Of a stretch of 64,000 nucleotides of DNA, positions 43,498-51,534 are shown piece by piece; the stretch's first letter is position 1; the number at the start of each line of letters is the position of its first letter. The notes under the pieces were generated by a model. It had not been told where the DNA came from. It was given only the letters and a program-made list of their open reading frames with translations, and did no database searches. This DNA is from CAYNNQ01 sp964398785 (lineage in GTDB: Bacteria; Desulfobacterota; Desulfovibrionia; Desulfovibrionales; Desulfonatronovibrionaceae): assembly GCA_964398785.1 (NCBI GenBank), contig CAYNNQ010000010.1, positions 13,656 to 77,655 on the forward strand, in the 5' to 3' direction. The position numbers were made by a program, and so were the translations under genes.

Positions 43498-44757
43498 CTA
43501 GTCCCGGATCTGGCCCTGCCCCAGAACAACAAACTTGGTAGCGGTCAATTCCCGAACTCCCATCGGCCCGTAGGCGTGGATCTTGGAAGTGGAAATACCG
43601 ATCTCCGCCCCGAGCCCGAACTGCCCTCCGTCATTGAAACGGGTAGAGGCGTTGACCAGTACCGCCGAGGCGTCGATTTCCTGTACAAAGCGCATCGCCC
43701 GGGAATAGTCCCGAGTGACTATAGCCTCGGAATGATTGGATCCATAACGCTCAATATGCTCCCTAGCTTCGGATTGGGAACCGACAGCCCGAACAGCCAT
43801 GTCCAAGGAGAGGAACTCCCGACCCCAGTCGTCTTCTTGGGCTGCAGAAGCATTGTCTCCAAGATAGGGCCTGCATTCGGCGCAAGCCTTGAATTTCACG
43901 CCGTCCTTTTGCAAATAATCCCGAAGTCGGGGCAGGAAATCATCCAGTATTTTTCGGTGTACCAACAGACATTCCAGGGCATTACACACCCCGGGCCTTT
44001 GGACCTTGGCATTACGCACTATCTCCAATGCCATTTCCGGATCGGCATCCCGGTGGACATAAATATGGCAGACCCCTTTGTAGTGCTTGAGGACCGGCAT
44101 GGTGGCCTGATCCACCACAGCCTTGATCAGCCCTTCCCCGCCTCGAGGGATAACCACATCTATATACTTGTCCAACCCCAGCATTTCCTGGACAGCCTCG
44201 CGATCGGTCGTGGGCACAAACCCCACGGCCTCGGCGGGAATACCGCTTTCTTCCAGGGCCTCGCCAAGGATTTTAGCCAAGCATTTATTGGAATGGAACG
44301 CTTCTGACCCTCCGCGCAAGACAACTGCGTTTCCGGCCTTGAGGCATAGGATAGCGGCATCCACTGTCACATTGGGCCTAGATTCGTAAATAATGGCCAC
44401 AACTCCGAGGGGAATGCGCATACGGCCCACCCGCAGTCCGTTTGCCAAACGATTCATTTGCTCAATTTCCCCTACCGGGTCCTTGATTCCGGCAACTTCC
44501 TCACAGGAAACAGCCATTCCCTCGATCGCCTTTTCCCCGAGACAAAGCCGATCGATTCGGGCGGCGTCCAAGCCGGCCTCTTCAGCACCCCGTATATCTC
44601 GCTCATTGGCCTGAAGTATTTCCTCTTGTTTTGTGCGCAGCTTTTCCGCCAAACAGTTCAAAAAAACATTCTTCTCTTTGTCCGTAGCCCGGGAAAGTTT
44701 CCTTCCCGCCTCTTTCGCCCTGCGGGCCAGTTCCGGTATCTCTGTTGCATAGTCCAT
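43498..44757 (-). CDS. proA: Gamma-glutamyl phosphate reductase
   Basis: ProA reduces gamma-glutamyl phosphate to the semialdehyde in proline synthesis. The 419 residues are typical. The catalytic Cys lies in RPGVCNALECLLVHR, and the C-terminal block GLGAEIGISTSKIHAYGPMG is strongly conserved. The ATG at 44755-44757 has GGAG about 8 bases upstream and begins MDYATEIPEL. A longer frame (44793) would add 12 residues not typical of the family. The channel gene follows 12 bases after its stop. No proB is adjacent. Confidence 0.95.
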   Translation of the reverse strand: MDYATEIPELARRAKEAGRKLSRATDKEKNVFLNCLAEKLRTKQEEILQANERDIRGAEEAGLDAARIDRLCLGEKAIEGMAVSCEEVAGIKDPVGEIEQMNRLANGLRVGRMRIPLGVVAIIYESRPNVTVDAAILCLKAGNAVVLRGGSEAFHSNKCLAKILGEALEESGIPAEAVGFVPTTDREAVQEMLGLDKYIDVVIPRGGEGLIKAVVDQATMPVLKHYKGVCHIYVHRDADPEMALEIVRNAKVQRPGVCNALECLLVHRKILDDFLPRLRDYLQKDGVKFKACAECRPYLGDNASAAQEDDWGREFLSLDMAVRAVGSQSEAREHIERYGSNHSEAIVTRDYSRAMRFVQEIDASAVLVNASTRFNDGGQFGLGAEIGISTSKIHAYGPMGVRELTATKFVVLGQGQIRD

Positions 44758-44964
44758 AAACGTCTCCTCAAGTATTTTATGCTCCCGAATCAAAGTCCCA
44801 CTTGCCCCTGATTACAGATTGACACTTGACTCCAGAAAAGCCGTTCACCCAATCTTAAAACAAGGCAACAAGCGTTTAACATAAAAGGCACCGGGGCACA
44901 ACGCGCGGAGGCCGCCCCTGCAACTATATATCCCGCCTAAGAGAAAAAGTTCAAAACGATTGGC

Positions 44965-45408
44965 TCAAAATTTCTGGACCATAACCACTCCGGCAAGCAA
45001 AAAAAGTATTCCCACGATACGGGGAATAGAAATCGAATGAACCGGGTACCCCAACCATCCGAAATGGTCCAGAACAAGAGAAGCGCACATTTGCCCCGTG
45101 ACCAAAAGAGCCAGGAGGGTAACTGCTCCCAGCTTGGGAGCCAGAAAGATCGTCGTGGACACAAACAAGGCCCCCAAAAAACCGCCGCACCACTTCCAGG
45201 CGGGGATGGATACCGCTGTAGGCAAATCCGGAATGGGCAAGCGCAGGGCAATACTAGCCGCGCCCAGAACCAATGTACCTACCGTAAAGGAAATAAGTGC
45301 GGCTACCACGGGGCCACCCACTTCCTGACTCAATTTGGCGTTAACACCGGCCTGCACCGGCATTAAAAGTCCAGCAGCAAGGGCAAAAAGCAACAGCAGT
45401 AGTTTCAT
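44965..45408 (-). CDS. DMT-family small transporter (DUF606/YdcZ-like)
   Basis: The 147-residue protein has five hydrophobic segments, starting with MKLLLLLFALAAGLLMPVQA and ending GILFLLAGVVMVQKF. Conserved features include QAGVNAKLSQEVGGP near the start and LALLVTGQMCASLVLDHFGW in the second half. This corresponds to one half of a DMT transporter and the YdcZ/DUF606 group. These may function as dimers. Substrate is unknown. The gene stands alone between proA and a duplicated noncoding region. Confidence 0.78.
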   Translation of the reverse strand: MKLLLLLFALAAGLLMPVQAGVNAKLSQEVGGPVVAALISFTVGTLVLGAASIALRLPIPDLPTAVSIPAWKWCGGFLGALFVSTTIFLAPKLGAVTLLALLVTGQMCASLVLDHFGWLGYPVHSISIPRIVGILFLLAGVVMVQKF

Positions 45409-45422
45409 CTTCTATCCCCCGG

Positions 45423-45837
45423 ATGGAAAAAAATAAACAGACATGGAATTTCTATATCTTCCGTTAGGTTTGCAAAAGAGTAAAATTCAACAACTTGTCT
45501 CTTTTCTGACCTCAACACTACAAAAACCGGGCCGATACCGCAAATGTCCCCAAGACAATGCTTGTCGGACATTGCACGTGATTTTCTTGCTAACCGGTTT
45601 TTTTACGGACAAGTGTTGTTAGTGACTTATTACAAAAAGACAAAATTAAACCGCTCGGGCGTCCTTTAGGCCTTTGGTGAAGCGGGCGATCCAAGGAACT
45701 CACGGTTGGATTCCGGGAATAGTCTGCTTCAGGGGGCCATGGTGAACAGCTGCACAACCTTGCCGTTTTTTGACTAAATATATATTTTCAAATAGGCATA
45801 TTGCATTGCTTAGACAGCTTTGCTAAGTTCCATAAAA
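45423..45837 (+). repeat. 415-bp tandem duplication, unit 1
   Basis: This unit is followed directly by a second copy with a constant offset of 415 bases. By eye the copies are identical from end to end. No coding frame of note is present. The duplication fills most of the gap 45409-46360 between the DMT gene and cheR. Confidence 0.9.
45651..45772 (+). ncRNA. Candidate structured RNA, unit 1
   Basis: A clear fold can be drawn by hand. GGCCTTT (45669-45675) pairs with GGGGGCC (45732-45738) using G-U pairs. TGAAGC (45678-45683) pairs with GCTTCA (45726-45731). ATCCAA (45689-45694) pairs with TTGGAT (45706-45711). A following GGC..GGT/ACC..GCC stem leads into TTTTTT (about 45766-45771), as in an intrinsic terminator. 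It does not match any known RNA class that I can recall. Direction is inferred from the T-run. Confidence 0.5.
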
Positions 45838-46252
45838 ATGGAAAAAAATAAACAGACATGGAATTTCTATATCTTCCGTTAGGTTTGCAAAAGAGTAAAA
45901 TTCAACAACTTGTCTCTTTTCTGACCTCAACACTACAAAAACCGGGCCGATACCGCAAATGTCCCCAAGACAATGCTTGTCGGACATTGCACGTGATTTT
46001 CTTGCTAACCGGTTTTTTTACGGACAAGTGTTGTTAGTGACTTATTACAAAAAGACAAAATTAAACCGCTCGGGCGTCCTTTAGGCCTTTGGTGAAGCGG
46101 GCGATCCAAGGAACTCACGGTTGGATTCCGGGAATAGTCTGCTTCAGGGGGCCATGGTGAACAGCTGCACAACCTTGCCGTTTTTTGACTAAATATATAT
46201 TTTCAAATAGGCATATTGCATTGCTTAGACAGCTTTGCTAAGTTCCATAAAA
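45838..46252 (+). repeat. 415-bp tandem duplication, unit 2
   Basis: This is the second unit, head-to-tail with the first. It ends at 46252, where GTGG replaces ATGG. It precedes cheR by 108 bases. Confidence 0.9.
46066..46187 (+). ncRNA. Candidate structured RNA, unit 2
   Basis: This is an identical copy of the unit 1 candidate, shifted by 415 bases, with the same stems and T-run. Two tandem copies would double the dose of any transcript. Confidence 0.5.
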
Positions 46253-46360
46253 GTGGTAAAATTCTCAATTTTCGGACAATAATATCCAAAAAAATCGGAA
46301 AGGAATTTTCCAAGGCGATCGATCTCCCATGCTTAACCGATTAAACTGCGGACAAAGAAC

Positions 46361-47239
46361 ATGTCACTTGTAGACTCCAAGTCACTCAGTTTGCGCAAGG
46401 CCCCGCCTCTAAGCGATACCGAATTCAGCAATCTTCGGAAGCTCATATATGAACTTAGTGGGATAGATATACCGGAGAGACGGAAATATCTCCTGGAAAA
46501 CCGGCTGGGCTCCCGTCTAAAGACCCTTAACCTGCGCAGTTTCGGCGAATACTACAATTACCTCAAAAACAGCAAGGACGGTAACAAAGAACTCGATTAC
46601 CTGTTTGAAAAAGTAACAACAAACGAAACGAGTTTCTTCCGAGATATAAAACAGCTGGGTGTTTTCAAAACCTTTGCCCTGACAAAAGTTATCGATGAAC
46701 AAAAAAAAGCAAACAGAAAAGAACTCAATATTTGGTGTGCCGGATGCTCCTCGGGGGAAGAGCCCTACACCCTGTCCATACTCGTATACGAGGCCCTGGG
46801 CATGTCGGTCTCCGGGTGGAAAATAAACATCCTGGCCAATGATCTTTCCCCGGCCATGATCGCCAAGGCCAGGAAAGGCCTATACAATGAATATTCCCTG
46901 CGAAACACACCCAAGCAGATGGTGGACAAGTATTTCACCAAGGAGCCCGGAGGTTATCGAATACTCCCCAAAATACAAAAACTTATAGATTTCCGGGTGA
47001 TGAACCTGAAGGACGACCTTGCACTCAAACGCATTCCCAAGTCGCATATTATTTTTTGTCGCAACGTAATTATCTATTTCGACGACGAAATGAAGCAGCA
47101 AGTAATTAATCGGTTCTACGACAACATACTGCCCCAAGGGTATTTGGTAATCGGCCATTCCGAAAGCCTGCACAAGTATTCTCGTCTTTTCCGGCCGAAA
47201 TCCAAACCGGGGGGCATAATGTATCAAAAAGCGCCATAA
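46361..47239 (+). CDS. cheR: Chemotaxis protein methyltransferase CheR
   Basis: CheR methylates glutamates of chemoreceptors using SAM. The 292 residues have an N-terminal helical domain (about 18-95) and the SAM-binding domain. Key segments are TTNETSFFRD (86-95), WCAGCSSGEEPYT (125-137) and IIFCRNVIIYFD. No TPR or other C-terminal extension is present. HDOD and cheX genes follow, and together they make a chemotaxis-linked group. The 37-base gap to the next gene suggests one transcript. Confidence 0.93.
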   Translation: MSLVDSKSLSLRKAPPLSDTEFSNLRKLIYELSGIDIPERRKYLLENRLGSRLKTLNLRSFGEYYNYLKNSKDGNKELDYLFEKVTTNETSFFRDIKQLGVFKTFALTKVIDEQKKANRKELNIWCAGCSSGEEPYTLSILVYEALGMSVSGWKINILANDLSPAMIAKARKGLYNEYSLRNTPKQMVDKYFTKEPGGYRILPKIQKLIDFRVMNLKDDLALKRIPKSHIIFCRNVIIYFDDEMKQQVINRFYDNILPQGYLVIGHSESLHKYSRLFRPKSKPGGIMYQKAP

Positions 47240-47275
47240 GCGTTTTAAGCAAAAGCTCTAATATGGAGGGCAATT

Positions 47276-48493
47276 GTGCATAAAGTCTGCAGTGAACACC
47301 TACGTTCCGGAATGATCCTGGCCAGGGACATATCCGGATTTGACGGCAGTACTTTTCTGCCCCGGGATCACCCCCTGCAAGAAAAGGATATAGAAAGTCT
47401 CCGGGAGATGGATATAGGACATGTCTTTATACGGCCAATGGGCAAAGAAAAAGACAAAAAGGATCTATTACGGCGCTGCGACGAATATGTGTTCAATTTT
47501 TTCTTATATGTGAACCCGGCGAGCGAACTCTTCAACGAGTTATACCGCTTGACCCTGGAAAAGACATTTTCCGTGGCCGAACCGAGCTGGAACTTGCCCT
47601 GTTCAGAGGAACTGCGGGCCCAAAGCGTCGAACATATGCGCGATATATTTTTCAAGGGTCGGGGTGGCCCACAGGATATAGTGGACCACGAAACCAGTCT
47701 GGTATCTTTCCCGGATATCTATTTCCGGATCAAGGAAATCTTGAAGGACAAGTCCAGTTCGGCCGAGGATATCGCAGAGATTGTTTCCAACGACATTGAT
47801 CTTTCTGCGAAACTCTTGCGAATAGTAAACAGCCCCTTTTACGGATTCTCCACCAAGATCGATTCCATAAGCAGGGCCATATCCCTTATCGGCATAGATG
47901 AACTGTCCACCCTGGCCCTGAGCGTTTCCGCAATAAACTTCTTCCAGGATATTCCCGCAGAGCTTATAGACATGCGCACTTTTTGGAAACATTCCATAAG
48001 CTGCGCCATATTCAGCAAACTTTTGGCCGGCGAAACCGGGCTAAACACGGAAAAATTCTTCTCCGCCGGTCTCTTACACGACGCCGGAAGGCTCATAATT
48101 TTCAAGAACATGCCATATGCCTCGGTACAGGTCCTTTTGGAAGCCCGCACCAATATGATTCCCTTGGTGGATGCGGAGAACACCCTCATGGGATTCAACC
48201 ATGCTGAAGTGGGTAAATGCCTGTTCAGCGTTTGGGATATGCCGGAGGAACTCACAGACATTATAGCTCACCACCACTCCGCAGGAAAAGCGGCTGCGTC
48301 CAAGGAGGCCGCAGTAGTCCAGCTCGCGGACAATCTCGCCAATGCCGCGGCAATCACCGAAGGCGGAAAATTCGTTCTCCCCGGGATGCTCGAGGATGAC
48401 TGGAGGAAACTCGACCTGCCCTTGGATAAGCTGCAGAAACTGGTCCAAGTACATGACCAGAATATCGACTCGGTACTAAACGCCCTTATGTAA
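47276..48493 (+). CDS. HDOD-domain signalling protein
   Basis: The 405-residue protein begins at a GTG with a strong GGAGGG site 5 bases upstream. An N-terminal segment (about 1-120) resembles the HD-GYP-associated N-terminal domain (CSEHLRSGMILARDISG). The HDOD domain covers about 145-345 and includes DIDLSAKLLRIVNSPFYGF and GLLHDAGRL with H268 and D269. HDOD proteins are non-enzymatic signalling scaffolds, often near chemotaxis genes. The position between cheR and cheX fits. A full phosphodiesterase set of residues is not evident. Confidence 0.85.
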   Translation: MHKVCSEHLRSGMILARDISGFDGSTFLPRDHPLQEKDIESLREMDIGHVFIRPMGKEKDKKDLLRRCDEYVFNFFLYVNPASELFNELYRLTLEKTFSVAEPSWNLPCSEELRAQSVEHMRDIFFKGRGGPQDIVDHETSLVSFPDIYFRIKEILKDKSSSAEDIAEIVSNDIDLSAKLLRIVNSPFYGFSTKIDSISRAISLIGIDELSTLALSVSAINFFQDIPAELIDMRTFWKHSISCAIFSKLLAGETGLNTEKFFSAGLLHDAGRLIIFKNMPYASVQVLLEARTNMIPLVDAENTLMGFNHAEVGKCLFSVWDMPEELTDIIAHHHSAGKAAASKEAAVVQLADNLANAAAITEGGKFVLPGMLEDDWRKLDLPLDKLQKLVQVHDQNIDSVLNALM

Positions 48494-48530
48494 CTGAAAA
48501 ATCTCGGACCGGGATCCAAACAAGATAGAT

Positions 48531-49013
48531 ATGTCTAACAAAGTTTACGATGTCAATTTCATCAATCCGCTTTTGGATGCAGTGGTCAATGTCCTTTCCA
48601 CTATGGCCGGATTCGAGGTCCAGTCCGGGAAACCATACCTGAACAATGAACGAACGGCAGTTGAAGACATTACCGGCCTGATCAAGATAGACGGCTACGC
48701 CCACGGTGTTATCGGTCTTAGCCTCAGTGAAAGTGCAATTTTGAAAATCGCAAACAACATGCTTTTCGAGAGTTTCACGGAAATAAACGAGGAAATAAAG
48801 GATGCAGTGGGGGAATTGACCAACATGATCGCCGGGCAAGCCCGTAGCGGGCTTTCGGAAAAAGGATTCAGCTTCCAGGCCTCAACCCCAAGCATTGTTC
48901 TCGGGAAAGGGGAAGAGATGGATCATATCCCTTTTGTCCCTATACTGGGCATCCCATTCAGTTCAGAGAACGGCAAGCTAGCAATCGAATTTAGCCTCAC
49001 CGAGCCTGAATAG
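48531..49013 (+). CDS. cheX: CheX-family chemotaxis phosphatase
   Basis: CheX removes phosphate from CheY-P and ends the chemotactic signal. The 160-residue protein contains the family motif: acidic Glu plus Asn in EEIKDAVGELTNMIAGQARSG around 84-104. The start is NKVYDVNFINPLLDAVVNVL. It follows the HDOD gene by 37 bases. Length matches CheX (about 155). Its phosphatase role is inferred from the conserved E..N pattern. Confidence 0.88.
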   Translation: MSNKVYDVNFINPLLDAVVNVLSTMAGFEVQSGKPYLNNERTAVEDITGLIKIDGYAHGVIGLSLSESAILKIANNMLFESFTEINEEIKDAVGELTNMIAGQARSGLSEKGFSFQASTPSIVLGKGEEMDHIPFVPILGIPFSSENGKLAIEFSLTEPE

Positions 49014-49100
49014 ACATAAGAAGCGTCCCCGGGAAAATTTTAAATTACCACAGCCGTTCAGTACATCTCCTGCATGTGCAACTTTGAATATAGTCCCCCT

Positions 49101-49124
49101 GTTTGTGCATATAATTGCACAAAC
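49101..49124 (+). promoter_or_regulatory. Inverted-repeat activator site (likely ZraR-like UAS)
   Basis: GTTTGTGCA (49101-49109) and TGCACAAAC (49116-49124) are perfect complements separated by TATAAT. It is centred about 85-90 bases upstream of the predicted start of the sigma-54 promoter, a usual position for an enhancer-binding protein. The regulator coded two genes downstream is the obvious candidate to bind it. Confidence 0.75.
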
Positions 49125-49173
49125 ACTGGGAGAGTAGATATCATATGTCCCTGATATAAATCAATAAAACACT

Positions 49174-49189
49174 TGGCACGCCTCCTGCT
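49174..49189 (+). promoter_or_regulatory. Sigma-54 promoter
   Basis: The sequence TGGCACGCCTCCTGCT has GG and GC with ten bases between them, matching the -24/-12 consensus (TGGCACG, then TTGC with one mismatch). It lies 40 bases before the ATG of the periplasmic protein gene. Confidence 0.8.
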
Positions 49190-49229
49190 CTTTTTTTCTT
49201 AACTACAAAATCAAAACAGGAGGGAAAAA

Positions 49230-49694
49230 ATGGACGGAAAGAGACTCACTGTCCTTGGGATTGCGGCAGCAATCATGCTCCTTGGTGCCACGGCTTTTGC
49301 CGGACCCTTTTACGGACCCGGCGGCGGGGGTTATCACGGTCCCGGCCCATGTACGCTCGACAATGTAAACTATGCCCGGCTTGAAGGCCTGAATCCGGAA
49401 AAAAGAGCCGAGGTATCCGAACTTATAACAGCCCACAGGGAAAAAATTGGCACACTGAACAGCAAAATGCTCCGGATAAGAAATACGTTGAACCGCATCG
49501 CCGCCGATCCCAAGGTTTCGGACAAGGAAAAAACCAAACTCCGCAATGAAGCCCAGGCCACCATGGATAACATAGTCCGGGAAAAGAACCGTTTTCGGAC
49601 TGAAATGGCCGATGTGCAGGGAACAATCATCAATAACACTCACAGGGGATACAGCTCTTCCGGAAGGAGAGGGCACTATCGAGGATGCTGGTAA
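49230..49694 (+). CDS. ZraP/Spy-like periplasmic metal-binding protein
   Basis: The 154-residue protein has a signal peptide (about 1-24, IAAAIMLLGATAFAG). A Gly-rich segment with H36 and C41 (GGGGYHGPGPC) follows. The helical core LNPEKRAEVSELITAHREKI is the Spy/CpxP/ZraP-type heavy-metal resistance fold. The C-terminal GRRGHYRGCW has H149 and C153. His and Cys at both ends suggest metal binding. It is expressed from a sigma-54 promoter with an AGGAGGG ribosome-binding site. ZraP acts as a zinc-dependent chaperone elsewhere. The metal here is unknown. Confidence 0.85.
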   Translation: MDGKRLTVLGIAAAIMLLGATAFAGPFYGPGGGGYHGPGPCTLDNVNYARLEGLNPEKRAEVSELITAHREKIGTLNSKMLRIRNTLNRIAADPKVSDKEKTKLRNEAQATMDNIVREKNRFRTEMADVQGTIINNTHRGYSSSGRRGHYRGCW

Positions 49695-49731
49695 ACAGAG
49701 AACTCCGGGGAAAACCATTACCCCCAATCAT

Positions 49732-49785
49732 GGTACTCTCCCCTTTTGCTCCAATACGATGTTAAAGGGGAGAGTACCCATTTTC
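49732..49785 (+). terminator. Terminator or attenuator after the ZraP-like gene
   Basis: GGTACTCTCCCCTTT (49732-49746) and its perfect complement (49764-49778) form a 15-base-pair stem, followed by CATTTTC. It sits between the ZraP-like gene and the kinase gene and could set a high ratio of periplasmic protein to kinase. Confidence 0.75.
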
Positions 49786-49821
49786 GAGATTCAAAAATAG
49801 AGGAACATCCCCAGAGGCCGA

Positions 49822-51534
49822 ATGGAATTAATCACTCCCCATACCCGAAAGCGTTACCTCTTGATCTCCGTAGCCGCCCTGCTCATCCTGGGCGCCGGGA
49901 CGAGCATCCTTACCTGGCAAAACCTGGAACAGGAACAAAAAGCCATCCAGAAGCATCTAATCCTATCGGCCAAGGCCATAGCCGGAGGAATTGAGGCCTC
50001 TATAGGGGGAGGGATGCACCGTATGCGCATGTCGGGTCCCATGTGCCCGGCACCCTCCGGGAAAAGTGCCGAGCCTCACCGAAAATTGCGCCAGACCCTC
50101 AAGGATCTGGTATCCCCCGGCGGACTGGCATTTGTCCAGATCTCCGGGCCACGCGGGGAAATTTTGGTTTCCCCATTTAAAGACGCCTCTTATACCTTGC
50201 CTCCAAATGCCCTCTCCTCACTTAACAAAGGTACAGAATGGCATTCCAGAGACACCGTCCACAACAAGCCAGTATTCGTATATGCCTCCAAACTGGACCC
50301 CGGTTTCGCCCGATACCATGCCCTGAAATCCGGGGGGGAGTACCACGGACCTCTACTGGTTTTGGGTCTGGACATGACCGAACATATAGATCAATTCAAA
50401 CAGTTCAAGGCCAATGCATTGTTGCAAACCGGATTTGTTCTGGCCGTGGCTGTTTTCCTCCTTCTGGGGGCCGGAACCTACCTGCAACGCAAGGAACAGG
50501 AGGCAAAGACCAACTCCCTGGAAAAATTCCACTCCAGCCTTTTGGACACTCTTCCGGAAGGACTGCTCACACTGGATAAACAGGGCCGGATAACAAGCGC
50601 CAATCCGGCCGCCATAGAAATATTCAACACCCCTTCCCGGGAATTGCTCGGGCTTGCATGGACCGAATTGGGCATTCGGGATAAACAAGGCGAGCAAATT
50701 CAAGATCTCCCCAGCCATTGGTCCCGGAACAGATATAAGGAAAAAGAAGTGGAGATCCTGACTGTTCCGGTCTCGGACACGGAAAACACCACTCTTTTCC
50801 TCTTTTCCGACCGCTCCGAACTGGTCAATCTGGAAAAACGCCTGGAGGAAGCCCGCCGTTTCGCTACCATTGGGCGTATGGCCGCCGGTCTAGCCCACGA
50901 AATACGCAACCCGCTTTCAACGCTGCGCGGATTTTCCCAGTTTTTTGCTTCCAAGTTCGAAAAAACTGATCCGGCTCACGAATATGCACAGACCATGGTC
51001 AGGGAAGCTGATCGCTTGAACCGCGTAGTCACCGATCTTTTATACATGGCCGGGCCGGGGAAGATATCCCCCCGGGAAATGGATATAGCTGAAGCTATCC
51101 AGGAAGTGGAAAAGGTGATCAGGCCAAACATTGACACCAAGTCAATCAACATCGAATACAACTTGCAGGAAAAGCACCTGGAAGGAGATCGGGATGCATT
51201 AATCCGGATACTCATAAACTTGCTACTGAATGCTCTCGATGCCGTGGAAGAAGAGGGATGGATAGAGATTTCCTCCATTGGAGAAGAATCGTGGATTCGC
51301 CTGGAAATAGCCGACAATGGAGAGGGAATGGATGAAGAAACCCAAATACAGGCATTGGAGCCGTTTTACACCGCCAAGGAAAAGGGCACCGGCTTGGGGC
51401 TGGCCCTTGTACACAGGCTCATTTGCCAGCACGGGGGGGATATTCATATCCATTCGGAAAAAGGCAAGGGCACAAGAATAACTCTTTTCTTTCCCCGAAA
51501 AACAAACCAAGAGACCAATAATTGCCATGAATAG
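49822..51534 (+). CDS. ZraS-like sensor histidine kinase
   Basis: The 570-residue kinase has a first membrane helix (about 11-31), a periplasmic sensor (about 32-198) and a second helix (about 200-219). A PAS domain (about 235-330) and a HisKA domain with H359 in GLAHEIRNP follow. The HATPase domain has NLLLNALDAV, DNGEGMD and GTGLGLALV. Just after the first helix is a Met/His/Cys-rich patch, GGGMHRMRMSGPMC (62-75), a plausible metal site. It overlaps the regulator gene by 8 bases. A ZraS-type role is supported by the neighbours. Confidence 0.88.
   Translation: MELITPHTRKRYLLISVAALLILGAGTSILTWQNLEQEQKAIQKHLILSAKAIAGGIEASIGGGMHRMRMSGPMCPAPSGKSAEPHRKLRQTLKDLVSPGGLAFVQISGPRGEILVSPFKDASYTLPPNALSSLNKGTEWHSRDTVHNKPVFVYASKLDPGFARYHALKSGGEYHGPLLVLGLDMTEHIDQFKQFKANALLQTGFVLAVAVFLLLGAGTYLQRKEQEAKTNSLEKFHSSLLDTLPEGLLTLDKQGRITSANPAAIEIFNTPSRELLGLAWTELGIRDKQGEQIQDLPSHWSRNRYKEKEVEILTVPVSDTENTTLFLFSDRSELVNLEKRLEEARRFATIGRMAAGLAHEIRNPLSTLRGFSQFFASKFEKTDPAHEYAQTMVREADRLNRVVTDLLYMAGPGKISPREMDIAEAIQEVEKVIRPNIDTKSINIEYNLQEKHLEGDRDALIRILINLLLNALDAVEEEGWIEISSIGEESWIRLEIADNGEGMDEETQIQALEPFYTAKEKGTGLGLALVHRLICQHGGDIHIHSEKGKGTRITLFFPRKTNQETNNCHE

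Noticed and set aside
45651..45772. Known riboswitch, 6S, SRP or RNase P RNA in the tandem duplication
   Set aside because: None of the core motifs I know for TPP, cobalamin, SAM, glycine, SRP, RNase P or 6S RNA was found; only a generic structured RNA is proposed.
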